Assembly (NCBI GenBank): GCA_031002005.1
Contig: JARYHS010009186.1
Coordinates: 256,771,199 to 256,835,198 of the forward strand
Reading direction: 5' to 3'
DNA from: Vandiemenella viatica
Taxonomy: Eukaryota; Arthropoda; Insecta; Orthoptera; Morabidae
Length of the DNA: 64,000 nt
The position numbers and the translations under genes are program-made. Position 1 is the first letter of the stretch; each line of letters starts with the position of its first letter. The notes under the pieces are model-generated. The model was given only the letters and a program-made list of their open reading frames with translations. It was not told the origin of the DNA and ran no database searches. This document shows, piece after piece, positions 36,841 to 48,095 of the stretch.

Positions 36841-36909
36841 GTAAACAAAGGCTATGCAGACTGAAAATGGAATTATGAAACTCTTCACAGTTGCTGAAAA
36901 ACAGATCGG

Positions 36910-37605
36910 GAGTGGAAGGAGATATTCTCCACCGCCCCGAAACTGGTAATGACCTGTTGAAATTTTTTTTTCTGCTTCGTTATAATGTCCTCTTCCCGTT
37001 TTGCACTCTTTTTCTAAAAAGTTGCCACGAATAAACTAAAAATACCGAATTGTGAGAGTGATGCGCTGCTATTAGTTGCCGCAGGCGCTCAAAAACAATT
37101 ACAGTCATTTGAAATGATAGTTGTTGTAATATTTTCTTGCCGTTTTAGATACATTCCGTTGTAAAACGTCGCACTAAATTAACAGATAGAAATTTTTTAT
37201 CCGAGATGCAGTACAACAAGGCTCGCCATCTTAGAATCGATAAAAGCGGTTAGAGATAATCGTTTGCCTCCGTTCCGAGATGGATGCCGCAAAACGAATT
37301 TCCTGTAAACTTTTTATTCTTGGTCCAGGCAGAATTTCAACCTAACCATGATCACTATCACTAAACGAACCTGTTTAGCTTGATAAGATCCCTGTACCGA
37401 TAATTTTTGTTTTATTTTTGCATTTTTGCTAACATTTTATGATTGCGGAGCGTCTCACATTTCGGCATTTTTAATTTAATTCGTGGCTACTTCTCCGAGA
37501 AAGGGGAGTTCAAACCGTCAAGAGGACATTATAACGAAGCAGTTAAAACAAATTTCAACAGGTCAGTACCAGCTTCGGGGCGGTGGAGAATATCCCCTTC
37601 CATCC
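36910..37605. mobile_element. Long-terminal-inverted-repeat MITE, about 696 bp, nested in the hAT element
   Basis: Inverted arms of at least 130 bases share gatattctccaccgccccga, then tgacctgttgaaattt and cttcgttataatgtcctctt. The flanks cagatcgg (36902-36909) and cagctcgg (37606-37613) look like an 8-base duplication with one change. Superfamily unresolved: the tips start with G rather than CA. No protein. Confidence 0.75.
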
Positions 37606-40494
37606 CAGCTCGGAATTTGAGAAGGTTACTCTATTAGCACAACTTTCCAAGGGCGTAGCGAGGAGTAGCATCAGCGTGAGGCAAAAACAATGAAAAATAC
37701 TTGGGGGAAAAAAGAAATACATGCATTTAACCTGTTTAAGCATTAGTCTCCGAAGGTTCTGGAAAAATTTTGGTAAACTTTATTCATCGGTATTACAATT
37801 TTTATTTTAATACATTTTCTATTTTTTTTATACCGGTATTTTAAATAATTATTAAAACTGAATTTGACGTGAGTGAAGTGAGCATTGTGTTCGCCACAGT
37901 AGCTTAAATAAACCTTTACAAACATATAGTATTCCTTTCTACTGTTGCTTCTCATTCATACCGCTGCTATCCTATACTAATCTTTCCGAAGTTTGAGTTG
38001 TTATCATATATAAAGACTCCAAATACCACGGGAACTGTTATTTGGGATAAAAGTAGATGGATAATACATTACTCCAAATTTATCCTAAGCAGTTCAGTAG
38101 TTTCGACATGATACAGTAAAAACATCCAAGCAAAAACTCTTACGTTTTTAATTTTAGTAGGATGTAAAAACTGTATGTTATCTTCAGTCTATCCATATGG
38201 AGACCTTAATCACGAATAAGCGATTGCTCATTTGGGGCGCCACGATGAGATCTCGCACCACCTGAAAAACTTGCTAGGGCCGCCTCTGCTTATATGCAAT
38301 CGATTTAACTTCCGAAGTGCATTGTTTTAAATTACGACATAGAAATCGGAGCATACGCTTTCCCAATTACATTCTCGATATGTTCATTCCACGACAAATT
38401 ATTAGGAATGGTTACCCATAGGTATTTAGAGGAATCTACAGTTCTAAGGACAGTACCATTAATTGTATATTCAGAGCTAAATGGTGTCACCTATTTACTT
38501 ATACGCATGACTTGGCACTTTTTAGTGATTAGCTCCAACTGGCAGTCTTTACACCGCGAAATTATTTTCATAATATCGTCTTGTAACAAAGCGCTGTCTT
38601 CCTGGGTTTTGATTTCACGATAAATAATAGTATCATCGGCATATAATCTTTTCATCCCCCTTATTATTTCACACAAATCATTAATGTATATGAGAAACAA
38701 TAGAGGCCCTATCACGCTTCCCTCGGGAACCCCGGACCTCACCTCGGTAAATGATGAACTCTCACCGTCGAAAACTACACACTGTGTTCTGCCCTTCAGA
38801 AAGTCTGCAACCCAGTGGCATATTTGTCTAGATATTCCGTGGCCACGAAGTTTCCTAAGTAACCTAGTGTGAGGCACAGTGTCGAAAACTTTTTAAAAAT
38901 ATAATAGAACTATATCAGCCTGGGATTGCCCAACTATAATACGGCACAAGTCGTGAATTAAAAGTGGAAGTTGCGTTTCGCAGCATCGGCCTTTTCTGTA
39001 TCCATGATGATTTGGGTTTAAAAGCTCATCTTCATCCAAAAAACGCATGACATTTGAATAGATGATGTGTTCTAAAATCCTACAAAACATTGATGTTAAC
39101 GAGATCGGTCTATAATTTTGAGGATCATTAACATTCCCATTTTTAAACACTGGACTTACGAAGGCGGTCTTCCATTCGGCTGGTATTTTTCCTTGATCCA
39201 AGGAGACGGTATACAATTTCATCAAATACGTGCAATTTCCTTTGCGTACCTGGAGTAGAATCTTGTAGCAATACCGTCTGGTCCGGTAGTCTTATAGGTT
39301 TTCACATTCATAAGCAATTTAGTTATACCCTCTACTTCAAGAACGAGATCATTCATAATTTTGTTGGTACGATTGGCAATTGTCGGAATCTCCTCTGAGT
39401 TTTCTGTCGTGAAAGCTTTTTTAAATATATTATTCAAGATTTCTGCTTTCTCTGCGCTAGTTTAGGATAATTCCCCATTTTCCTTAATCAGTGAAGGCAT
39501 AACCTTACGAGAGCCTCTTAGTAATTTGACATACGACCAGAACATTAGTAATCAGATCTCCGGACAAATTACTGGCTTGGAATTCTTTAAACGCATTGCC
39601 TTACGCACTTCCTCACGCAACTGGATTAATATATCGCGATTAGACGAGTCCCCCGATTTCTTTACCATGGCATGTAAACGCCTTTGCTTCCTGAGCAATC
39701 GATTCACTTCCCTATTGAACCACGGAAGGTTCTTACTTACCTTAATAAGCTTCTTAGGAACAAATTGATTTAAACCGTTCCATATTATTTCTTTTAAATT
39801 AAACCAAAGTTCCTCAACATTTGTTTTTAGCTTGTACGTTTCAAAATGTTTCGTCAAGTGATCAACCATACCCACATGGTTTGCCTTATCTTTGTCTGCC
39901 TCTACAATTCTTTCCTTCAACCGTTGCCTCTGCTAACAAATTAACCATTTGAACTTATCTTCAAATATGACACACCATACTCCTCTCTTCTTTTTGTAAG
40001 CTCTTCCATGAGCTTCTTACCTCATCTATAAGTTACAAATTTCGTACTTTATCTGTTCACTTAATTTTCAGCATCCTTTTAAAGCATCACATTTCAAATG
40101 CTTCAATTTTCCTTTTTCTGGTATTCCTAACAGCCATGCTTCTCTACCATAAAGCGCTCTGCTCCACACATATAGTTTTAGAAAGATTTTTCCTGAGTCT
40201 TATTAATATTTGAAACTAATATATTTCCCTTTTTCATGAAAGCTCTTTTCCTAGTGCTATTCTGCTTTTAAAATCATTCCTCCTTCGGCCATCGGTAGTA
40301 ATTTTACTTCCTAACTAGCAAAATTCACTAACTTCTTCTATTGATTTTTTTCTCTTTGAACATTTATGCCATATTTAAATTTTTCTTTTATTGCTTCTTC
40401 TACAAACAAACTGAATATTAATGGATATAGACTACAACCTTGTCTCACACCCTTGCATGTCTCTCATGATACTCTTGTTTTAGTTACAGCCCCT

Positions 40495-42825
40495 ATCCTA
40501 CACCCAACTACATTTGCCCTCTACAAATTTCAATTTTAAATTCTTTTAACGTTTTCGGTAGGTTATTCATCATTCCCCTTGGTAACTCATTCCAATCTCT
40601 GACACCCTTACCCAAAAAAGAAAATCTTCCCACACCCTTGTGCCTGAAATTGAGTGCGAGGTTGTGCTCATGGTCATCTTTTCCCTTACATGAACTACTG
40701 ATCATACCTACTGCAATATCTTTCCATGACTCATCGCCAGTATACACCCTGTACACTCCCATGACCCTCCTCATCCTCCTCCTGTCTTGCAATGAATCCA
40801 ATTTTAGCTCCTTTATCATATCTGTCACTGATTGCATTCCGCGATTATTTCTAGAAACAAATCTAGCAGCCCTTCTTTGCACCTTCTCCAACTCCTGTAT
40901 TTGATACTCAAAATGTGGGTCCCATACTACACTACCATATTCGAGCAATGGTCTGACCAAAGTTTTGTAACCCAATTCTTTTACTTCTCTAGTGCATCCC
41001 CTCATCACTCTCTCCAACAAGTGCAGGATTTTGAAACCTTTTCCTACCACCTGTCCAATGTGTCTTGCCCAGTTAAGCTTGTTATCAAATGTAATGCTAA
41101 GATATTTACATTTCAAGTCTTCAGCAAGCAATTCTTCCCCCACCTTATATTCATAATTAACCTTTTGTTTTTTATTTGTGTATCTAATTAGCTGACTCTT
41201 CTTTGCATTTATCTTCATCCCATGTTTACTAACCTAACTAGATATCCTGTCCAGATCACCCTGAACTGTTTACAGTCTTCTATTATTTTGATCCTTTATA
41301 CAGCATTATGTCACCTGCAAACAATCTAATTTCAGATAGTATACAATTAACACAATTATTCATTAGAATGATGAATAGCAATGGTCCCAATACGCTACCC
41401 TGCGGCACTCCCATTTTTACTTCCACTTACTTTGATACCGAATTTCCTACCCTAACTCTCTGTTTTCTACCTATTAAAAATTCTTCTACCCAGCAAATAA
41501 CTTTCTCATCCTCTCCAATAGTTTTTACCTTATTTACTACCATTTTGTGGCTTACTCTGTTAAGCGCCTTTGAAAGATCTAGTGCTACACTATCAATTTG
41601 GCCTCCCTTGTCCATTTCATCTGAAATATCTTGCATATATCCCACCCACTGTGATTCGCATGAATATCCTTGCCTGAACCAATGTTGCCTACTTGAAAAC
41701 CACTTACGTTCCTCACATATTTTTCTGATGTGATTGCATATCAATCTTTCCATAAATTTACCTACCACTGAAGTCAAACTGATTGGCCTGTAATTTTCGA
41801 CTCTATTTCTCACCCTGATATAGCCATACAAATTTCTAGATCCACCAGTCGGTGGTCCTCCTGCACTGACAATACTCTTCATAAATCCATCTTTAGGCAC
41901 TTTCATTGCTGTTATTAAGTCCTTGTTTAGTTGTTTGAAATATTCCCTACTACCCTGCTGTCTCTTAACTGTTTTATGTTCTATTCGTACCAATCTCTTT
42001 AACCTCCTCACTGCCCTATTATAGTACACAGGTTCTCTACTTCTTTTTATTTTCTGCCTTGGAATAAATTTTCTTACCCCATTGTTATTATCTCCTTGAA
42101 CTCTTCTCACCTTGACTCTACTGTACTTGTGCCTTTCTTCCATTGCCTGAAACATTCTCTGAAATATCTATTCAAATTTGAAATCTGTGCCTTTTTATAA
42201 CTGTACCTATTCCCACCTTCCATTTTGGCTCCTGGATTACTAAATCCTCTAATATCCATCAGAACTGCTTCATGATCACTTATTCCTTCCGTTACTTGAC
42301 AACCCACAAAGTTATCAACGGGCTTTATTAGGAATATATCGAAAATATTTTGTCCCCTAGTGTTTTGCTCTACCACTTGTGTAAATCCTCCTTCCCTTAT
42401 TAAGTTATTTGCAAATCTTTGTTCCCGTGTGTTATTTATCTTATTTCCTTCCCAGTTTACACCTGGTACATTTAAATCCCCACCAATAATAATCATTCTA
42501 TTCTCACCTCTGAAATCTGAGTATGAATTTAATTTCTCCCCAAGAGCCTCATCTTCATCTGTCATTCTTCTACTGCGGTAAGCAGCCAATACCCTGATTT
42601 TTACTTTTTTATTACCCCAGAAATCTACCCCAAGTAACTAATGGTCTTGATCTATGAACGACAGTGAACTGTGGTAGTTTATGCTAACTAGTATGAAGCC
42701 TCCTCCACCAATTGCTCCTCTATCTCTGCGGTACACTCTTTAACCATCAGGAAAAACCGCACTGTCTACTACGCCTTCTTTTAACCAACAGCTTGTGCTT
42801 TCTTTAAAAGTGTGATGATGATACA
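40495..42825 (-). mobile_element. LINE family B, nearly full-length endonuclease-reverse transcriptase copy
   Basis: From 5' on -: endonuclease (42820-42107; GGDLNVPGVNW, ISDHEAVLM), a linker, reverse transcriptase (NYRPISLTSVV at about 41810-41780, ALDLSKALNRVSH), the catalytic region near 41310 reading FAGD where the family has FADD, and the C-terminal block (VQRRAARF; 41218-40508). There is an internal deletion between the linker and the first reverse transcriptase motif (GYIRVRN junction at about 41815). Inserted into the RTE-like element. Confidence 0.82.
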
Positions 42826-43055
42826 TTTATTTAAATCGTTGGGAATATTCTTTGTTTTGTATCTGTTTGATATAATTTTTTGATTCCTTCTTTTCGTACG
42901 GATTTCAGAAGTTCTGGTGGAATCTCATCAATTCCAACTGCCTTGTTTGATTTCAGATCTTTCAAAGCCTTGTCAAATTCTGTTCTTAAAACATGTGCTC
43001 GTAGGTTATCGATGTCACCTCACTATTGTTTAAATTTTCCCCATCATACAGTTTC

Positions 43056-43763
43056 ATCCAAGCGGACAAAAGCATCATATTAACGGACTCCATGAGTGTC
43101 TTAAAACGGCTACATAACAACACGTGGAATTATCACCTCCCGATGACGATCTTAGAAATTAGGAAACAAATAAAAAGCAGTAAAGAACGGGGAATCACTA
43201 CCTACCTGCTATGGGTTCCAGCACACAAAGGTATAAAAGACAATGAACAAGTGGATACTTTAGCAAAACAGGCCATCCTCAACGGATTTAAAGATGGTAT
43301 GAACCTCCCGACGTCAGATATAATTCACACAATCAAAAAACGAGCCAAAGAAAAATGGCAAGAAGAATGGAGAACATCTCTAACCACCAAAGCATCGCAC
43401 TATGGAAGCATCCAACCAACTATTCCACCTCAACCTTGGTTTTATAAATGGATCACAAGCAGACGACTAACAACAATGATTTCCAGGCTGCGGTTCAACC
43501 ACGGAAGATTCCCCAGCCACCTATATCGACTAGGTCTGAGAGAATCTCCTCTCTGTGATTGTTCAGAACAGACTATAGGAGACACCAACCACATTATATT
43601 TTCCTGTAGAAAATTTAAACGGGCCCAGGATACCATGATCAAGGATTTAGTCAACATAGGAATCCCTCTTCCTACCAACCTAATCCTACTCCTAGTTAGC
43701 GATGACAAAGCAGTGTACAACAGCCTTATTAGATTCCTAAAAAATGGAAATATAGAAATCTAA
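43056..43763 (+). pseudogene. LINE RNase H domain and C-terminal zinc knuckle (open, 5'-truncated)
   Basis: The frame is open from the junction to the stop at 43763. It has ILTDSMSVLKRL with a catalytic Asp and WVPAHKGIKDNEQVDTLAKQ with the last RNase H Asp. A C-terminal C-x-C-x8-H-x4-C knuckle follows (CDC...H...C, near 43555-43610). I-like, Loa and related LINE clades carry an RNase H after the reverse transcriptase. The apparent start Met at 43026 comes from the flanking element, so it is not a real start. Unbroken over about 235 codons, which suggests a fairly young copy. Confidence 0.85.
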
Positions 43764-43864
43764 GACCTCATCATCAAAAAATAAAAATGTCAATAAGCAT
43801 AAAATGAATTGTATAAACGACTACAACGATTCTGTTTTATTCCTTAAAGATTACGAGTAGAAAA

Positions 43865-44345
43865 GTATAAACTTAAAATTGTCATCAGTATAATAAAAAT
43901 TGTAAGTAGCCTAAGTACAACTATAATTAGCATAAGCAAGATTGTAAATAGTATAATCAAACCTGTCAATAATTAAGCATAATGAATTATCTTACAATTC
44001 ACGGAGGTATGGTCATATAACCGAACGTGAACAAAAGAAAATAATAATTTAGACGCATGAATACCAATGTCGGTATTGCCTCACGTATACCTGCAATATG
44101 ACTTGAAAACGAATTGTATCAACTGCTACTGCGATTCGGCTTTATGCCTGAAAGACTTTAATTACGTTTAGATAAATTCTATTTAAAATTGTTACCAATA
44201 TAATCAAAATTGTAAGTAGCATAAGTATAACGATAATTAACAGATGCAATATAATAATGAGTACAATCAAACATGTTATTAGTTAACGATAATGAATCAT
44301 GTTACAAGTGATGGCTGTATGGTTACATAACCGAATGTCAATAAA
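43865..44345 (+). repeat. Tandem duplication (period about 300) in the LINE 3' untranslated region
   Basis: The order aaaattgtaagtagc..taag, taatcaaac, gataatgaat and atataaccgaa occurs twice, at about 43890-44030 and 44190-44335. The two are offset by about 300 bases and moderately diverged. Confidence 0.75.
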
Positions 44346-44691
44346 TAAATAAGTAAAAGTAAGTAAGTAATACAGTTTCTCTATTTATTCCTTCCATCGG
44401 TTAGCTTTGTCTTCTGAGTTTATGAGAGGTTTTCCATCAGCAGCTTTAATGTTTATACATCATTTCCCCAAAATTTTGTTTGTTTCTGTACGCCATATAT
44501 TCTTTACCTACAACCATTTCCTTTTCTACTTCTTCGCACTATTATTGGAGTTAAATTCTTTTTATTTTACTGTTAATTTTATTTCTAAAATGTTTGTACT
44601 GCTCTCTTGATGCTTCATCCTGAGCGTTTTAGTGTCTTCTCGACTGGCCCATGAACTCGAAAATTTCTTTCGTGATCCTATGTTTCCTAGA

Positions 44692-44737
<46 letters not shown>

Positions 44738-44975
44738 AGCTTCAATTATTTCTTCCTTCAATGCATTTCATTCGTCATCTGTTAAACTCCTTTCAGAGAT
44801 GCTTCTTCTACACACTTCTTCGGTAGCTACAATTTTTTTCTCTCGTTTTAGATTGTTTCACTTTTTTCACTTCTAATCTGCTTGTATTGATGCTTTATTC
44901 TCTTGAATACCATCCTGCTCTACGTAACTATCAGATTGCGGTAAGAGTCTATGCCAGCTCCTATCTATGCTTTAC

Positions 44976-45349
44976 AGTCTATAACTAATTAAACAAAGGA
45001 AAAAGGAAACGGCTTTAGGCAATATAAATTACAAGGAAAGGGAAAATGACTCATCACTCATTAAAGTTGAAGGAAGTGACGGGAGAAGAACATATATCAT
45101 GAACACAAAACAATATACACAATATTTCGGGCTTAAGCCTTCTTCATGTTAAAGAGAATGAATCATGTGGTTCGGGAGGTGTGCACACGCCGAATATACC
45201 ATTACTCATTCTCTTTAACATGAAGAAGATTTAAGACCGAAACATTGTGTATATTTTTATGTGTTCGTGATATATGTTCTTCTCCCGTCGCTGCCTTCAA
45301 CTTTGGTGAGTGATGAGACATTTTCCCTTGTAATTTAGAGTCTATAACT
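44976..45349. mobile_element. PLE-type foldback, 352 bp, 11-base target duplication
   Basis: Bounded by agtctataact on both sides (44976-44986 and 45339-45349). The insert is two inverted arms (each with caactttggtgagtgatga or its inverse) around a short centre. Both arms carry the hammerhead-like core, on - at 45125-45147 and on + at 45220-45242. No protein. Inserted in the RTE-like LINE. Confidence 0.82.
45125..45147 (-). ncRNA. Hammerhead-like core, left arm
   Basis: AUGAAGA (one change from CUGANGA), an A, GGCUUAAGCC as a self-paired stem II, C, then GAAA at 45128-45125. The right arm at 45220-45242 has the same elements with a weaker stem. Stem I and stem III are not established. Confidence 0.45.
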
Positions 45350-45852
45350 TAATTCCTGAATGTTTGTTTGACTATGATACAATCTATCCAATATCTACCT
45401 CTAAGGCCTGGCTGTTTCCAGGGGCATATCCTTCTAGCATGATTTTTAAATAGTGTGTTTACCATGACTATTTTATATTTTTCCCAAAATTCTAACAATC
45501 TTCTTCCTCGCTCATTTCTTTTTCTTAGACCAAAACTTCCTACAATATTCCCAGTTCTTCCAGTATCTCATTCTAATCATCCATAATTACTAGATTTTTA
45601 TCCTCCTTCACATACTGGATTAATTCTTTTTTTCATCATATATTTTTGCTATTGCTTCAACATCTCCCTGTGGTATTGACCCACACACTTGTACTAACGT
45701 GGTTGACGCAGGCTTAGTTTCTACCATCATAAAAATAATCCTGTCACTAAATTGTTCATAATAACTCAGCCGTTTCCCTATTCTCTTGTTCATTACAAAT
45801 TCTACACCAGTAAATCAATTATCCTGTGTTCCCACGACCAGAAATCCTGTAC

Positions 45853-47717
45853 GCCCTTCCCACAGGTGGGCACAGTTAATCCAAACGTTAACTTCGTTAA
45901 TCATTATTCCGCTACTTAAAAAGTTAACTTCGATAATCGTTAAAGCGTTAAATGTTTATAAATTTAACGCAAGTTAAAGTTATCCGTTAATAGTTAACTA
46001 GTCAAAAGTTGTACTGATGTATTAGTATTATAGTACGGTAGGTATAACTGCTCTCTATCTCAAGATATTATGTACCATGATGCAAGTGTGGATTTATTTA
46101 TAAAAATTAACTAATTGTGGTTATGCTATCACCACAACAACGAAGTGGTATTCCTATGTGTTTTTATCTTTGTTGAGACTGTGATCAACATAACACTTGC
46201 AAATTGTCTTACGAGAGACAATTAAGTTACTCGTGACTTTATAAAAAAAAAGTAGCATAAAAAAAAGTAGTAAAAAAAAGTAGTAAAAAAAAAGTAGTAA
46301 AAAAAAAGTAGTAAAAAAAACATGAATGCAGAATGAAAAACAACAATATTATAGAAAACAAGTTGGACTGGGACACCTGAATATGTGAAAACTGTGACCA
46401 GTGAAATTTGCGGCCAACCTAAAATCTACGACCAATGCCTGTTACGGTTACCTTTGTGCCACGGCCTACCTGTGACCAAAAGGCCCCTTTAGACGACCCG
46501 GCCTGGTTTCACTAAATCATGGCCTGCATGTTTTTACGTGAACAAATAGAACGGAAGTTAGTCAGCGACATCCTTTTACATTACACGGCCGAAACTGCCA
46601 AACTAGCTTCTACTTAAAAAAAAAAAAAAGACACACACAAATGTTTCGAATTAAAATTGTACATCACCTTTTTCGTAACTAATGTATTATTTCTTTGAAT
46701 TTTTTCACACTGGTTACTGAAATTTGAGTTTTTTGCTGATCTGCAACACTGTTTGCAGACTCCAGTGCGATACTAACTATCGATCAGGCGGCCGGTCATC
46801 CACTGGCACAGAATTTCGTCCGAGTAATTTTTTCATTTCATTTCATTTGACGGCCGAACAGTTTGTCCGATTAACCTCTTCCGACACACACTGCCGATCC
46901 GTCACTGTTGCTTCAACACCAACTGAACGCGATGTTTTTACTAAACGTATAATAACGACATACATTTTGTAATAATAAATACACCTCATTACAGATAATA
47001 ATGTTGATTTGTCAATAAGATAGGTTATGACGCTTTTTAGTTTATTTACGTTTGCAGAATTCACAATATAAAATAGTCACGCCGCCGCGGCTGAAAATGC
47101 AAGGCGCGCCGCCGCCAAGATTTTAGCAGGCGGCGCCCACTACTACACCGAACATACGAGCAGCGCTGCCAGTACAGCCAACTTATATTATACTGCTGTC
47201 TCTTTGAAATTATATAGAATGAAACCCAATTATACAAAGGGGTCATCCATTGATTACATACGTAAGTGAAAGTGCTGGGAGCAAAAAAAGTCCACGAAAA
47301 GTAAACAATGTATACATTGATATATTTTGAATAACAAAAAGGAAATAGATATGCAGGAAGGGTTGCCAACTCAATGAAACAAAGGGAAAACGCTTTCAAA
47401 AAGGTGCTGGAATGTACTTTACTTTTAAGTGCTCATTTTTGTATCCAATTATACAAGGCAATCTGTTATACAAACAGGATACAAGAGGTTTGTATCCAAT
47501 TATACAATCTGGCAGCCCTGCATACAAGTGGTGGCGTGGCGCACAGTTCAAACAAACGAAAAGACGTCAACAACGGACTAAAGTTAACGGAATTCCAATT
47601 TAACGGAAGAAGACCGTTAATGATTTTTTAGGTTAACTTAAAAGTTAAATTTTCGCAATTTTTTTTTAACTTCGTTAATTAACGATTAACTGTTTTGTGC
47701 CCAGCTGTGGTCCTTCC
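45853..47717. mobile_element. hAT-type element, 1849 bp, no recognisable transposase
   Basis: Tips cacaggtgggcacagtta (45861) and the inverse of cacagctgggcac (ending 47709) are bounded by gcccttcc and gtccttcc, an 8-base duplication with one change. Subterminal regions are crowded with gttaa/ttaac motifs in both orientations, likely binding sites. The interior has an (aaaaaaagtagt)n run at 46245-46320 and a direct repeat of tttgtatccaattatacaa near 47440-47507. Confidence 0.75.
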
Positions 47718-48095
47718 ACTTAATCTCATTAACACCAATGATATCTAACATACCGTTCCATCTCCATTTTTAAGTTTTTTAATCTATCAGCCCTACTCAG
47801 ACTTCTTACACTCCACGTTCATACTCGTAGAATATTTGTACTCATATTCACACATTCCTTCCTGTGCAGTCTTCACCAGGAGATCCAATTGGAGTACTAT
47901 TTTACCGCCGGAATATTTTACCCAGGAGGAAGCCATCATTCTATATGTAATTTGAGAGGATTACATATCCTCGGCATACCCTTTAGGTATTTAATGCAGT
48001 GGCTTCCTATTGCGTTCTGCATACCCGTGCCATTGATCATTTCTCATTCATCCTCCTTTAGGGGCTGTTTCCAGCCCTAAGAGCAAGAGGGTACA

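Larger units (their letters stand above)
34496..38288 (+). mobile_element. hAT element with perfect 8-base target duplication, itself twice interrupted
   Basis: Tips cagtggcggccctag (34496) and the inverse of cagaggcggccctag (ending 38288) are bounded by cttatatg on both sides (34488-34495 and 38289-38296). Transposase remnants on +: LVYSKSPQSILFLCYL and FDDWIYLSERLKTHE (35440-35590, TTF-type zinc finger region), LSRIANNETNVLLYW (35805-35855), FDLDTNDCRGQRYDSGSN (36370-36425) and FILTVVTWYNALFQVNVV. Two further elements interrupt it. Length 3793 bases. Inactive. Confidence 0.88.
33888..39935 (-). mobile_element. LINE family A copy, split by a hAT element
   Basis: Reverse transcriptase segments read on -: 39920-39552 (linker), 39437-39222 (TTGPDG), 39225-38893 (NYRPISLTSM), and 38877-38491 with LYADD (bases 38632-38643). 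After the hAT insertion, 34487-34119 carries LVRPYLEYCCSVW and [12 protein letters not shown]. The 3' end keeps the ctctgccac...cagagta signature shared with the copy at 24486-26908. Several shifts. The 5' end and endonuclease are missing. Confidence 0.8.
43046..44379 (+). mobile_element. I-like LINE 3' end with 10-base target duplication
   Basis: A perfect duplication atacagtttc (43046-43055 and 44370-44379) bounds a 5'-truncated insert. It opens directly in an RNase H domain and ends in a taag-repeat tail. The insert lies in the RTE-like element on the opposite strand. Its 3' untranslated part contains a tandem duplication. Confidence 0.9.
39945..48095 (-). mobile_element. RTE-like LINE, shattered by nested insertions
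   Basis: The pieces on - are colinear. Endonuclease start is at 48095-47710 (GMLDIIGVNEIKWK) and endonuclease C-part at 45860-45350. The linker is at about 44975-44380 and the reverse transcriptase start at 43030-42830 (LKDLKSNKAVGIDEIPPELL). GVRQGCSLYPLIF is at 40480-40400, and the C-terminal part (LGSKITTDGRRRNDFKSRI, then KRKIEAFEMCCFKRMLKI) at 40310-39945. The gaps are filled by a family B LINE (40495-42825), an I-like LINE (43056-44369), a PLE foldback (44987-45338) and a hAT (45861-47709). A run of 38 T lies at 44697-44734. Confidence 0.75.

Noticed and set aside
43026..43055. Start codon of the RNase H frame
   Set aside because: It lies left of the target duplication, in the host RTE-like element. 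The LINE frame is simply 5'-truncated.
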